Notes under the pieces: model-generated
The model's database searches: none
What the model was told of the DNA's origin: nothing
What the model saw: the letters and a program-made list of their open reading frames with translations, nothing else
In this document: positions 27,118 to 35,666 of the stretch, piece after piece
Layout of the letters: each line of letters starts with the position of its first letter
Numbering within the stretch: the first letter of the stretch is position 1
Source: Thiobacillus sp. 63-78
GTDB taxonomy: Bacteria; Pseudomonadota; Gammaproteobacteria; Burkholderiales; Thiobacillaceae
Assembly: GCA_001899765.1 (NCBI GenBank)
Contig: MKWM01000019.1
Coordinates: forward strand, 76,538 to 140,537
Direction of reading: 5' to 3'
DNA: 64,000 nucleotides
Made by a program: the position numbers and the translations under genes

Positions 27118-27489
27118 ATGAATACGCGTGAAATCGACAGTCTCGACACCCTGCGCCGGCATATTCGCGAATTCGCACTGGCCCGGGCGTGGGAGCGTTA
27201 CCATACGCCCAAGAACCTGGCCATGGCGCTTTCCGTGGAAGCGGCGGAACTGCTCGAACCGTTCCAGTGGCTGACGGCAGAACAGAGCGGGCAGTTGAGT
27301 CCGGAACAACACGAAGCGGTACGCCAGGAAATCGCCGATGTACTGATCTACCTGACCCGGCTGGCCGACCTGCTGGACATCGACCTGCTCGATGCCGCCG
27401 CCGACAAGCTGACGATCAACGCGCGCAAGTATCCGGTCGACAAGGCACACGGCAACGTCCTCAAATACTCGGATTTTTCGAATGACTGA
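27118..27489 (+). CDS. MazG-like nucleotide pyrophosphohydrolase
   Basis: The 123-residue all-alpha NTP pyrophosphatase belongs to the RS21-C6/dCTPase-like group. The metal-binding acids are visible in LSVEAAELLEPFQW and QEIADVLIYLTRLAD, followed by ARKYPVDKAHG. Such enzymes hydrolyse non-canonical or surplus (deoxy)nucleoside triphosphates to monophosphate and pyrophosphate. An in-frame ATG three codons upstream (27109) is an alternative start. The gene begins about 160 bases from the divergent exopolysaccharide promoter. Its stop overlaps the ferredoxin ATG by eight bases. Confidence 0.88.
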   Translation: MNTREIDSLDTLRRHIREFALARAWERYHTPKNLAMALSVEAAELLEPFQWLTAEQSGQLSPEQHEAVRQEIADVLIYLTRLADLLDIDLLDAAADKLTINARKYPVDKAHGNVLKYSDFSND

Positions 27490-27799
27490 CCTGTATTACA
27501 CACATCACGTTTTTTTCTGCACCAACCTGCGCGAAGACGGCGCCAAGTGCTGCGGGGCGTCCGGCGGCCAGCAGATGCGGGACTACCTGAAGAAGAAGGT
27601 CAAGCACGCCCACCTCAACGGCGAAGGCAAGTGCCGCATCAACAGCGCCGGCTGCCTCGACCGCTGCGACGAGGGCCCGCTGCTGGTCGTGTATCCGGAA
27701 GGCGTCTGGTATACCTACGTGGACGAGAGCGACATCGATGAAATCTTCGATGTCCATCTCAAGCAGGGGCGTATCGTCGAGCGCTTGCTGTTGAAGTGA
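27482..27799 (+). CDS. Thioredoxin-fold [2Fe-2S] ferredoxin
   Basis: A 105-residue protein with cysteines at 13, 23, 24, 51, 58 and 62. The pattern of an early Cys, Cys ten residues on, and GCLDRCDEGP fits thioredoxin-like [2Fe-2S] ferredoxins (COG3411-like). It is expected to be a soluble electron carrier. Its partner is not evident here. It overlaps the pyrophosphohydrolase gene, and a hydrolase gene follows after 22 bases, so the three are probably co-transcribed. Confidence 0.88.
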   Translation: MTDLYYTHHVFFCTNLREDGAKCCGASGGQQMRDYLKKKVKHAHLNGEGKCRINSAGCLDRCDEGPLLVVYPEGVWYTYVDESDIDEIFDVHLKQGRIVERLLLK

Positions 27800-27821
27800 A
27801 GCGGCTGGGCGGAACCCCCGC

Positions 27822-28424
27822 ATGAAACGCTACAAGCTGCGCATCCCGGTATCCGTGGGCAAGCTGGAAACCGTCATCGACGATCCCGAGACCGGGCGCC
27901 GCGGCCTGCTGCTGGTCGCCCATCCCCACCCGTTGCACGGCGGCAGCCTCGACAACAAGGTGGTGACGACTCTGGCCAAGGCGGCCAACGAGGCGGGCTG
28001 GGTCAGCGTGCGGCCGAATTTCCGCGGGGTCGGCATGAGCGATGGCGAATTCGATGCCGGCATTGGCGAAGCCGAGGATCTGCTGGCGGTCGCCCGTTTT
28101 GTCGAGATGAGCTATCCCGACCTGCCGTGGGCGCTGGCCGGCTTCTCCTTCGGCGCTTTCGTGCAGCACCGCCTGCGCCAGGAACTCCCTGCGCAGCGGC
28201 TGATCCTGGTCGCCCCGGCCGTCACCCTGTACGAATTCGACCCGGTTCCGCCCGACACCGTGGTGATCTACGGCGACGCCGACGAGCTCATCCCGCCCGC
28301 CACGATCCGCCTGTGGGCCGAGCAGCAGCAGCTTGCGCTGAAAGCCATTCCCGGCGCCGGACATTTTTTTCATGGCAAGCTGAAGGAATTGAAGCAGGCG
28401 TTTCTGGAGGCCTGCCCATGCTGA
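27822..28424 (+). CDS. Alpha/beta hydrolase, COG2945-like
   Basis: A compact 200-residue hydrolase. The oxyanion motif is HPHPLHGG, the nucleophile elbow GFSFGAF has Ser109, and the catalytic His lies in [10 protein letters not shown]. The acid is likely the Asp in YGDADELIP. The family contains small esterase-like hydrolases of unknown substrate. The last seven bases overlap the start of the ABC ATPase gene, which suggests cotranslation with the exporter, although a functional link is not established. Confidence 0.87.
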   Translation: MKRYKLRIPVSVGKLETVIDDPETGRRGLLLVAHPHPLHGGSLDNKVVTTLAKAANEAGWVSVRPNFRGVGMSDGEFDAGIGEAEDLLAVARFVEMSYPDLPWALAGFSFGAFVQHRLRQELPAQRLILVAPAVTLYEFDPVPPDTVVIYGDADELIPPATIRLWAEQQQLALKAIPGAGHFFHGKLKELKQAFLEACPC

Positions 28425-29323
28425 AAGTGCGCGGCCTGACGAAACGATACGGCGCTACCGAGGTCGTGCGGAACCTCGACCTGACCGTGCAGCGCGGCGA
28501 ATGCTTCGGCCTCCTCGGTCCCAATGGCGCGGGCAAGACCACCACGCTGCGTCTGCTGCTCGGCCTGATCGAGCCCGATGCCGGCAGCATCGAACTGGCC
28601 GGCATCGCGGTGCCGCAATGCGCGCGCGAGGCCCGCATGAAAATCGGCGTGGTGCCGCAGATGGACAACCTCGACCCGGATTTCTCCGTGCGCGAGAACC
28701 TGCTCGCCTACGGCCGCTATTTCGGCATGAGCAAGGCCGCCATCACGGCGCGGGTGCCGGAATTGCTGGATTTCGCCGGACTCGCCAGCAAGGCCGACGC
28801 GCGGATCGTCCAGTTGTCGGGCGGCATGAAGCGTCGGCTCACACTGGCGCGTGCCCTGGTGCACGATCCGGATATCCTCTTCCTCGACGAACCGACCACC
28901 GGGCTGGACCCGCAGGCGCGCCACCTCATCTGGCAGGGCCTGCGGCGCCTGACAGGCGCAGGCAAGACCATCGTGCTGACCACCCACTTCATGGACGAGG
29001 CCGAACGGCTGGCCGACCGGCTGGCCATCCTCGATCACGGCCGTGTCGTCGCCGAAGGCGCGCCGCGCGCCCTGATCGAATCGCATATCGAACCGGCCGT
29101 GGTCGAAGTGTTCGGCGAAGGACTGGCCGACTGGACGCATGCGCACGCGGCCGCCCTGTGCCAGCGTTTCGAAACCGTCGGCGAGACCCTGTTCTGCTAT
29201 ACCGACAGCCCCGACACCGTCATCGGCGTGCTGAAGCAGACGCCCGCGCTGCGCTACCTGCACCGGCCGTCGAACCTGGAAGACGTGTTCCTCAAGCTGA
29301 CCGGACGCGACCTGCGGGATTAA
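28418..29323 (+). CDS. ABC exporter ATP-binding protein, NodI-like
   Basis: A 301-residue ABC ATPase. The Walker A is [10 protein letters not shown] (about residues 36-45), the signature LSGGMKRRL, the Walker [13 protein letters not shown] and the switch His is in LTTHFMDEA. The C-terminal 90 residues resemble the DrrA/NodI extension. It forms a two-gene exporter with the permease at 29478. NodIJ-type pumps export lipooligosaccharides in rhizobia, but relatives elsewhere carry unknown lipids or glycans. A repeat element separates it from the permease gene. Confidence 0.9.
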   Translation: MLKVRGLTKRYGATEVVRNLDLTVQRGECFGLLGPNGAGKTTTLRLLLGLIEPDAGSIELAGIAVPQCAREARMKIGVVPQMDNLDPDFSVRENLLAYGRYFGMSKAAITARVPELLDFAGLASKADARIVQLSGGMKRRLTLARALVHDPDILFLDEPTTGLDPQARHLIWQGLRRLTGAGKTIVLTTHFMDEAERLADRLAILDHGRVVAEGAPRALIESHIEPAVVEVFGEGLADWTHAHAAALCQRFETVGETLFCYTDSPDTVIGVLKQTPALRYLHRPSNLEDVFLKLTGRDLRD

Positions 29324-29342
29324 GCGAATGAAAACCCTTTTT

Positions 29343-29470
29343 TCATCCGCGAAGGACGCGAAGAAACGCGAAGAAGACCCTGGCCAGCACGCGTTCACGG
29401 CACATGGTCCGGCGGCATGCCCGCGCCCGATCGAAACCCATTTCGCGCCCCTTCGCACCCTTCGCGGATA
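29343..29470. repeat. Hyphenated inverted repeat, cgcgaag family, copy B
   Basis: The left arm at 29343-29375 (tcatccgcgaaggacgcgaa and on) and the right arm at 29442-29470 (ending cttcgcggata) are imperfect reverse complements flanking about 65 bases. The element has the architecture of copy A but a different core sequence. It ends eight bases before the ATG of the permease gene, so an mRNA stem would lie directly upstream of its ribosome-binding region. Confidence 0.7.
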
Positions 29471-29477
29471 AACAGCC

Positions 29478-30263
29478 ATGCACGCCTTCCTGCGACTCCC
29501 CCGGCTGTCGTGGCGCTTCATCCCGGTATGGCAGCGCAACTACCTGGTGTGGAGAAAGCTCGCCCTCCCGTCCATCCTCGGCAACCTGGCCGACCCGATG
29601 CTCTACATGCTGGGTCTGGGCTACGGTCTCGGCAGCCTGCTGCCGGATGTCGGCGGCATGCCCTACCTGACCTTTCTCGCCGCCGGAACCGTCGCCTACA
29701 GCACGATGAACGCCGCCACGTTCGAGGTGCTGTATTCGAGCTTCTCGCGCATGCACGTACAGCGCACCTGGGACGCCATTCTCAACGCGCCGATGACGCT
29801 CGACGACGTGATGCTGGGGGAGCTGAGCTGGGCCGCGTCCAAGAGCCTGCTGTCCGGACTGGCCATCCTCGCGGTAATCTGGGGCTTGGGCCTCTACGGC
29901 AATTTCTGGATGACGCTGTGGCTCATCCCGCTCGTCGCACTGGTCGGGTTCTGCTTCGGCGGCATGGGGCTGGTCATGAATGCCGTGTCGCCGAGCTACG
30001 ATTTTTTTCTCTACTACTTCACGCTCGCGATCACGCCGATGGTGCTACTGTGCGGGGTGTTCTTCCCAGTCTCGCAACTGCCCCAGGTCGTTCAGGGCGT
30101 GTCCGCCTGGCTGCCGCTCACCCACGCCATTGATCTGGCGCGGCCGCTGGTCGTCGGCGAGGTGCCTGGCCACATCGCGCTGCATGTGATCGCCCTGCTG
30201 ATTTATGGCAGCCTGGGCTACGTCGTCGCCCTGGCGCTGACGCGGCGCCGGCTGCTCAAATAG
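29478..30263 (+). CDS. ABC exporter permease, NodJ-like (ABC-2 type)
   Basis: A 261-residue integral membrane protein with six hydrophobic segments. Segments such as WLIPLVALVGFCFGGMGLVM and PMVLLCGVFFPVSQLPQVVQ are typical of ABC-2 permeases of the NodJ/DrrB kind. It pairs with the ATPase encoded at 28418-29323. The TAG stop (30261-30263) directly abuts the complement of the lipA stop at 30264, with no base between the convergent genes and no room for a separate terminator. Confidence 0.9.
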   Translation: MHAFLRLPRLSWRFIPVWQRNYLVWRKLALPSILGNLADPMLYMLGLGYGLGSLLPDVGGMPYLTFLAAGTVAYSTMNAATFEVLYSSFSRMHVQRTWDAILNAPMTLDDVMLGELSWAASKSLLSGLAILAVIWGLGLYGNFWMTLWLIPLVALVGFCFGGMGLVMNAVSPSYDFFLYYFTLAITPMVLLCGVFFPVSQLPQVVQGVSAWLPLTHAIDLARPLVVGEVPGHIALHVIALLIYGSLGYVVALALTRRRLLK

Positions 30264-31190
30264 TCAGACCCCGGCCGCCTGCTGGTCGGCGTGATAGCTG
30301 GACCGAACCATCGGCCCACAGGCGGCATGCCTGAAGCCCATTGCCAGCGCCTCCAGTTCGAAGCGGGCGAAGCGTTCGGGTGTGACGAAGCGCAGCACCG
30401 GCAGATGATGCTGCGAGGGCTGCAGATACTGGCCAAGCGTCAGCATGTCCACACCGTGTGCACGCAGGTCGTGCATCACCTGCAGGATCTCGTCGTCCTC
30501 CTCCCCCAGCCCCAGCATCAGACCGGACTTGGTCGGGATATCGGGATGGCGCGTCTTGAAGTCCTTGAGCAGCTTCAACGAATGCGCATAATCCGCACCC
30601 GGCCGCGCTGCCTTGTACAGACGCGGCACGGTTTCCAGATTGTGGTTCATGACGTCGGGCGGCGCGCGATCGAGCGTCTCCAGCGCCTTGTCGAGCCGCC
30701 CGCGAAAATCCGGGGTCAGAATCTCGATCCGCGTCGCCGGCGAGGCTGCGCGGACGGCCGCGATGCACTGCGCGAAATGCGCCGCGCCGCCATCGCGCAG
30801 GTCGTCGCGGTCGACGCTGGTGATCACCACGTATTTCAATGCCATCAACGCGATCGTGTCAGCCAGGTGGCGCGGTTCGTCGGCGTCGGGCGGCAGCGGC
30901 GTACCGTGGCCGACGTCGCAGAACGGGCACCGCCGCGTGCACAGATCGCCGAGGATCATGAAGGTGGCGGTGCCGTGGCCAAAGCATTCACCGAGATTGG
31001 GGCATGAAGCTTCCTCGCATACCGTGTGCAGCCCGGCCTCGCGCAGGATGCCTTTCAGGCGTGCCACGTTCGGCACATTGGGCGACCTGGCACGAATCCA
31101 TGACGGCAAGCGCATGCGGGGCTGCGGCACGATCTTGATCGGAATGCGCGCCGTCTTGGCCGCGCCTTTGTGCTGGAGAGGGTCTGCCAT
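30264..31190 (-). CDS. lipA: Lipoyl synthase
   Basis: A 308-residue radical SAM enzyme that inserts two sulfurs into protein-bound octanoate. The auxiliary cluster cysteines are in [12 protein letters not shown] and the radical SAM motif is CTRRCPFC (CxxxCxxC). The C-terminal RSSYHADQ motif holds the conserved Ser that ligates the auxiliary cluster. Length is normal. It ends a minus-strand series that also includes lipB, so both lipoylation enzymes share the neighbourhood, separated by two genes. Confidence 0.97.
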   Translation of the reverse strand: MADPLQHKGAAKTARIPIKIVPQPRMRLPSWIRARSPNVPNVARLKGILREAGLHTVCEEASCPNLGECFGHGTATFMILGDLCTRRCPFCDVGHGTPLPPDADEPRHLADTIALMALKYVVITSVDRDDLRDGGAAHFAQCIAAVRAASPATRIEILTPDFRGRLDKALETLDRAPPDVMNHNLETVPRLYKAARPGADYAHSLKLLKDFKTRHPDIPTKSGLMLGLGEEDDEILQVMHDLRAHGVDMLTLGQYLQPSQHHLPVLRFVTPERFARFELEALAMGFRHAACGPMVRSSYHADQQAAGV

Positions 31191-31285
31191 GATCCGTTCG
31201 AAACACTCACATGAAATTCAATTCCCGGATTTTAGCCTACGCATCCGGCAGCCCCGACCCTGACGGCTGTGTGGCGTGCGCCTGG

Positions 31286-31597
31286 CTAGACCTCGACCCA
31301 GACCTGGCCAGCCTCGATTTTCACAGGATAGGTGCGGATCGGCTCGTCGGCGGGGTCGCAGGTGGGCTGGCCGGTGGCGAGGTCGAAATAGCTGCCGTGC
31401 AGCGAACACTTGATCCGGCCTTCCTTGATGCAGCCCAGGTACAGCGAATACTCCTCATGGCTGCACATCTCGTCGACGACGTAGTAGCGGCCGTCAGCAT
31501 TGCACAGCAGCAATCGCTTGCCGTCGACGACGACACGCTTCATTCCGGCGGGCGCGAGCTCGCCCGTGGTGGCGATGGCAACGAATCCGCTCATCAT
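31286..31597 (-). CDS. Rieske [2Fe-2S] protein
   Basis: A 103-residue single Rieske domain with ligands Cys45-Ser-His47 and Cys64-x2-His67 (CSH and CSLH). The layout matches soluble ferredoxin components of dioxygenases or the NirD-like small subunit. It is too short to be a cytochrome bc1 Rieske protein and has no membrane anchor. The ATG at 31597 overlaps the upstream stop (ATGA). It probably transfers electrons to an unknown partner. A link to lipA electron supply is only a guess from position. Confidence 0.88.
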   Translation of the reverse strand: MMSGFVAIATTGELAPAGMKRVVVDGKRLLLCNADGRYYVVDEMCSHEEYSLYLGCIKEGRIKCSLHGSYFDLATGQPTCDPADEPIRTYPVKIEAGQVWVEV

Positions 31598-32709
31598 CTG
31601 ACCCTTGCGACGGCCTTGCCGGAATCCAGCACGGCACGGATCTGCACGGCCGCATCGACCACGCTCGCCGCCCTGCCGACGTGGTGCAGGATGATGGAAC
31701 CGGCCAGCACCAGCGAATCGTAGGTGGCGCCCCTTTCACCCCTGAGCGCGAGCAGGCCGGCTTCGGCGGCGGCGTGGGCGGCGGCCTTGACGTCGATCGC
31801 GGCCGCGATTTCATCCACGCCCGCTTCGGCGGCCACCGCACCGGGCAGCGGCACGGCACGCATCGGCTGGTCGATGCCGAGCGCCGCAGGATCGATCGTC
31901 GCTTCGATTTCGGCCCCGCGGTCATGGTAATGAAAATATTTACCTGTCTGGCGCAGGCTCGGGATCACGCCGCCCTCGACGCCGCGTACGATGCATGCGG
32001 TATCGAAGCCGGCTTCACGCGCCAGGTCGGCGTACACCGGAGGATAGGGCTTGTGCACATAACCGGTGACGAAATGGGTCAGCTTTCTCCCGGCAATCGG
32101 CCTCGACAGTACTTCCACCGTGGTCAGCACCTGACGCTTGACCATCTGCGCGCGCAACGGAACCAGATGGTGCATGCCCGGATTGGATTGCGCCTGGTCG
32201 ACGTAGGTCCAGCCGATCATCGGATCGGCCAGGCGCGCGGCGGCGTCGGCCGGGCTCAGGTCGACCGGCACGCCGACGGCGGCCAGCACGTGACGCGCCG
32301 TCACGCCATATTTGGGCCCGACCTTGTCGAGCCCATGACAGACCACGTGTACGCCGAGTTCGGCCAGCATGGGCCCGAGGAACGCCGCGGCCGGCAGACA
32401 ACGGGTATAGCCGCCGTAGGGATCGCCGATATCGACCACTTCATCGACCTCCGCGATGACCCGGCGGGTGGTTTCAAGCACCGCATCCAGCGCGCCGCGG
32501 TTTTCATCCGGCGTCTCGCGCTTCATGCGCAGGGCGATGAAATAAATGCCCACCTGGATCGGGTCGATCAGGTTGTCGATGATGGCCTTGGTGCCCAGAT
32601 ACGCCTCGGCGCGGCTGATGTTCTTGGACAGATCCGGACCGGTGGCGATGCGCTGGATGATCGAGTGCATCAGGAGTCTGGGGTCGGTCGGCAGCGTGTC
32701 GGTGCTCAT
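31594..32709 (-). CDS. Anthranilate phosphoribosyltransferase-like protein
   Basis: The 371-residue protein has the N-terminal helical domain and the alpha/beta domain of the TrpD/nucleoside phosphorylase fold (GTKAIIDNLIDPIQVGIYFIA early, YDSLVLAGSIILHHVGR late). The PRPP-binding GTGGD motif of true TrpD is not evident. Instead DIGDPYGGYTR occupies the likely position, so the normal tryptophan reaction is doubtful. The ATG at 32709 has TGGAG about eight bases upstream. An alternative ATG lies at 32721. It overlaps the Rieske gene, which hints at a joint, unknown role. Confidence 0.7.
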   Translation of the reverse strand: MSTDTLPTDPRLLMHSIIQRIATGPDLSKNISRAEAYLGTKAIIDNLIDPIQVGIYFIALRMKRETPDENRGALDAVLETTRRVIAEVDEVVDIGDPYGGYTRCLPAAAFLGPMLAELGVHVVCHGLDKVGPKYGVTARHVLAAVGVPVDLSPADAAARLADPMIGWTYVDQAQSNPGMHHLVPLRAQMVKRQVLTTVEVLSRPIAGRKLTHFVTGYVHKPYPPVYADLAREAGFDTACIVRGVEGGVIPSLRQTGKYFHYHDRGAEIEATIDPAALGIDQPMRAVPLPGAVAAEAGVDEIAAAIDVKAAAHAAAEAGLLALRGERGATYDSLVLAGSIILHHVGRAASVVDAAVQIRAVLDSGKAVARVR

Positions 32710-32758
32710 GCGGAACTCCATTGGAATTGACAGGGATACGTGCATTCTGGCAGGCCGC

Positions 32759-33355
32759 TCACGCATGGATCGCGTGCTGCAGGCAGCGCGCAAGCGCCAC
32801 GCCGGCCGCCTGCGGCGACAGCCTCACGCCAAGCTCACGGCATTGCGTCACGCGCATCCCCGCATAGCCGCAGGGATTGATGGCGGCAAACGGGCCCAGG
32901 TCCATATCCACGTTGAACGACAGCCCATGATACGTGCAGCCGTGCCGGACGCGCAGGCCGAGCGCCGCGATTTTCGCGCCGTCGACATACACACCGGGTG
33001 CGCCGCCCAGCCGTGCGGCCGCCACGCCCTGCTCGGCCAGCAGGTCGATCACGGCCTGCTCCATGCGCTTCACCAGTTCGCGAATGCCATACCCGCGGCG
33101 GCGCAGGTCGATCAGCACATAGGCCACGACCTGCCCGGGCCCGTGATAGGTGATCTGTCCGCCGCGATCGATCGGCACCACGGGAATGTCGGTGGCGGCA
33201 ATCAGGTGCTCGGCCTTGCCGGCCTGGCCCTGCGTGTAGACGGGCGGATGCTCCAGCAGCCAGATTTCATCGGCGGCATCGGGTGAGCGCCGCGCGGTGA
33301 AGACCTGCATCGCCCGCCAGACCGGTTCGTATTCGACCCGGCCAAGATGGCGCAC
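32759..33355 (-). CDS. lipB: Octanoyl-[acyl-carrier protein]:protein octanoyltransferase
   Basis: LipB transfers octanoate from acyl-carrier protein to lipoyl domains, the step before LipA. The motifs are [16 protein letters not shown], the catalytic Lys in [17 protein letters not shown] and the acyl-enzyme Cys in INPCGYAGM. The start is probably GTG at 33355 ([13 protein letters not shown]), with AGGGAG nine bases upstream. The frame stays open to GTG 33418 only because a simple repeat at 33366-33397 reads through. Length from 33355 is a normal 198 residues. Confidence 0.93.
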   Translation of the reverse strand: MRHLGRVEYEPVWRAMQVFTARRSPDAADEIWLLEHPPVYTQGQAGKAEHLIAATDIPVVPIDRGGQITYHGPGQVVAYVLIDLRRRGYGIRELVKRMEQAVIDLLAEQGVAAARLGGAPGVYVDGAKIAALGLRVRHGCTYHGLSFNVDMDLGPFAAINPCGYAGMRVTQCRELGVRLSPQAAGVALARCLQHAIHA

Positions 33356-33365
33356 GACGATCGCT

Positions 33366-33397
33366 CCCTGATCCCCGAATCCTGAATCCTGGCCCCT
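33366..33397. repeat. Simple degenerate repeat ccctgatccccgaatcctga
   Basis: Near-repeats of cctgaatcc/ctgatccc fill the gap between ybeD and the lipB start. A very similar block lies at 62716-62747. On the minus strand both can be read as codons for an R/G/Q/D/S-rich peptide, lengthening open frames artificially. Confidence 0.6.
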
Positions 33398-33681
33398 CAC
33401 AACGCCATCTTCACCCACGGATGCGCGGTGATCTCGCGATACAGCGCATCGAGCTGCGCCTTCGAGGTGGCACGCACCACGCAGGTCACGGACAGATAGT
33501 TGCCGCTGCCGGACACGCGCATCTCGACGCTTTCGGCCCTGAAATCGGGTGCATGGCGCAACACCAGTTCGACCATGGTCTGCACGAATTCGTCGCCCCC
33601 ATTCGGGGACACGCGTCGCCGGCCCATGATCTTGATCGGGAAGTCGGTGGGAAATTGCAGCAGCGTGTCTTCTTCGCTCAT
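33397..33681 (-). CDS. ybeD: YbeD family protein (DUF493)
   Basis: A 94-residue small alpha/beta protein of the YbeD/DUF493 family, which typically precedes lipB. The recognisable parts are [15 protein letters not shown] near the N-terminus and [20 protein letters not shown] in the middle. Its function is unclear, though an ACT-like regulatory fold is known for the family. The ATG at 33681 overlaps the transaminase stop (ATGA). Its position directly before lipB matches the arrangement in many proteobacteria. Confidence 0.92.
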   Translation of the reverse strand: MSEEDTLLQFPTDFPIKIMGRRRVSPNGGDEFVQTMVELVLRHAPDFRAESVEMRVSGSGNYLSVTCVVRATSKAQLDALYREITAHPWVKMAL

Positions 33682-34541
33682 GCGCGCATCACCTGTTGTT
33701 TGAAGGTTTGATACAGCGCGTCCATCCGTCGCGCCACGGGCCCCGGCACGCCGGCGCCGACCGGCACGCCGTCCAGCTTCACGATGGCCATGATTTCCCT
33801 GGTGGACGAGGTCATCCAGAGTTCGTCGGCATGGCGCACCTCGGCTTCGGTGACCGGTCCTGTCTCGTGCGCAATACCGTGTCGGGCGGCAAGTTCCAGC
33901 ACCACGTCGTAGGTGATGCCGGTGAGCATCAGATTCGACGGCGGCGGCGCCTTCAGTACGCCATCCTTCACCACGAAAATGTTGCTCGCTGCCCCCTCGG
34001 TCAGGAAACCGTCGCGCAGCATCACGGTTTCGGCGCACGCCACATCCACCGCCTGCTGGCGCAGCAGGAGGTTGGCCAGCAGCGAAATCGCCTTGACGTT
34101 GCAGCGCAGCCAGCGGTTGTCGACGGCGCTGACGGCACAGACGCCGGCCGCCTTTTGCTCCGCCGTGGCCGTGACCAGCGGCTGCGCGAACATGAACACC
34201 GTCGGCGGCGCATGCTGCGGAAAGGCATGATCACGCAGCGGTTGGCCCTCGACGGGAGTGCCACGCGTCACCTGGATATAGACGGACTGGTCGGCGAAAT
34301 CCTGCAATGCAATCAATTGCAGGATGCGTTCACGCCATGCTTCGATTCCGAGCGGGTTGGCGAGGCGAATCCCGTCGAGGCTGAACTGCAAACGGTGCAA
34401 ATGTGCGTCAAGCCGGAAGGGTTTTCCCGAATACACGGGAATCAGTTCATAGACACCGTCGCCCAGGAGGAAGCCGCGATCGAACACCGACACTCTCGCT
34501 TCGGCGCGCGGCAGGAATTCACCGTTCAGATAAGCGCTCAT
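33678..34541 (-). CDS. D-amino-acid transaminase-like PLP enzyme (class IV)
   Basis: A 287-residue fold-type IV PLP enzyme. It begins [24 protein letters not shown], has the PLP Lys in [13 protein letters not shown], and [11 protein letters not shown] and WMTSSTREI for cofactor phosphate binding. In cell-wall loci such enzymes make D-alanine or D-glutamate. Branched-chain transaminases are relatives, but this start and length fit the D-enzyme group better. The overlap with the dacA-like gene (ATGA) supports a link to peptidoglycan metabolism. Confidence 0.85.
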   Translation of the reverse strand: MSAYLNGEFLPRAEARVSVFDRGFLLGDGVYELIPVYSGKPFRLDAHLHRLQFSLDGIRLANPLGIEAWRERILQLIALQDFADQSVYIQVTRGTPVEGQPLRDHAFPQHAPPTVFMFAQPLVTATAEQKAAGVCAVSAVDNRWLRCNVKAISLLANLLLRQQAVDVACAETVMLRDGFLTEGAASNIFVVKDGVLKAPPPSNLMLTGITYDVVLELAARHGIAHETGPVTEAEVRHADELWMTSSTREIMAIVKLDGVPVGAGVPGPVARRMDALYQTFKQQVMRA

Positions 34542-35653
34542 CTGGCAAAAAACAGCTGTAACGAATCCCACACACGGCCGAAGATGCCAGCCACTCCCAC
34601 GTTATGCAAGGCAACCATGGGATAGTCGCCAAAAGGCTGGCCATCGAGGGTCAGCCGCAGAACGCCCAGGTTTTGCCCGGTGCGGATGGGCGCCACGACC
34701 GGTTGCCGGGTGACGATTTCCGCCTTGACCCGTGTGGCGCTGCCGCGTGGCACCAGCATATGAAAATCCTGCTCGAATCCCATGCTGATCGACGGGCTGT
34801 CGCCGCGATAGATCCTGACCGACTTGACGGCTTGCCTGGCACGATAGAGCAGCACGCTGTCGAAATTTTCAAAGCCGAAATTCAGCAGCTTCAAGGCATC
34901 CTGGGCGCGCAGCACGTCGGTGCGCGCATTCAGCACCACGGCAAGGCGGCGCTGGTCACCCCGCTGGGCCAGGGCGGCGGTGCAGTAGCCCGCTTGAGGG
35001 GTCCGCCCGGCTTTCAGGCCGATGACCGTATCGTCGCGCCACAACAGCCGGTTGCCGTTGTAATACGTGGCGCCCTTGTACTGCAGCGTCTTCTGGAGGA
35101 AGAAGCCCATCCGGTCCGGGAAGTCGCGCGCCAGTGCGCGTCCGAGCAGCGCCAGGTCGCGTGCGCTCGACTCATGGCCCGGCTCGCTCAGGCCGGTTGC
35201 GTTCAGGAAACGGGTCTTCGTCATGCCCAGCCGCCTGGCCTCGCGATTCATGCGCGCGACAAACGCCGTCTCGTTGCCCTCGGCCGCCGTCACCAGTGTG
35301 ATCACGGCATCGCCGGCGGATTCCACCAGCATTCCCTGCAACAGCGTGTCGACACTCACTTTCTCGCCTGCCGTGAGAAATAAACGCGCGCCATCCACCT
35401 GGGTCGCGGCCGGCGGCACCGTAATCAACTCGCCCAGGCTCAACTTGTTCTTGCGCAGATCGTCCAGCAGGACATAAGCCGTCATCATCTGGGTCAGCGA
35501 AGCCGGGGGCAGCGGCAGGTCGGCCTGGCTGTCTGCCAGCACGTGGCCGCTCGCCTGGTCGATCACGATCCATGCACGCGCCGAGATACTGGGTGGGGCG
35601 GCCCATACCGTTGCAGAAAAAAGGAGCGCCAGCCCCAGCCAGAAAACTCTCAT
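34538..35653 (-). CDS. DacA-family penicillin-binding protein with degenerate catalytic motifs
   Basis: The 371-residue protein has a signal peptide ending TVWAA and the fold of D-alanyl-D-alanine carboxypeptidases (PBP5/DacA), including a C-terminal PBP5-C domain and an amphipathic end ([13 protein letters not shown]). Yet the catalytic motifs differ: SxxK is Ser52-Leu-Thr-Gln55, SxN is Ser112-Ala-Gly114 and KTG is Lys214-Ala-Gly216. Loss of the SxxK lysine should abolish normal acyl-enzyme chemistry. It sits where a working dacA is usually found, between rlpA and the transaminase. It may be a structural or regulatory pseudoenzyme with a working paralogue elsewhere. Confidence 0.88.
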   Translation of the reverse strand: MRVFWLGLALLFSATVWAAPPSISARAWIVIDQASGHVLADSQADLPLPPASLTQMMTAYVLLDDLRKNKLSLGELITVPPAATQVDGARLFLTAGEKVSVDTLLQGMLVESAGDAVITLVTAAEGNETAFVARMNREARRLGMTKTRFLNATGLSEPGHESSARDLALLGRALARDFPDRMGFFLQKTLQYKGATYYNGNRLLWRDDTVIGLKAGRTPQAGYCTAALAQRGDQRRLAVVLNARTDVLRAQDALKLLNFGFENFDSVLLYRARQAVKSVRIYRGDSPSISMGFEQDFHMLVPRGSATRVKAEIVTRQPVVAPIRTGQNLGVLRLTLDGQPFGDYPMVALHNVGVAGIFGRVWDSLQLFFAR

Positions 35654-35666
35654 GCTCGGCCTTTAA

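Noticed and set aside
33358-33418. N-terminal extension of LipB from GTG 33418
   Set aside because: The extra residues are translated simple repeat and overlap ybeD. A GTG with a ribosome-binding site at 33355 matches the LipB family start.
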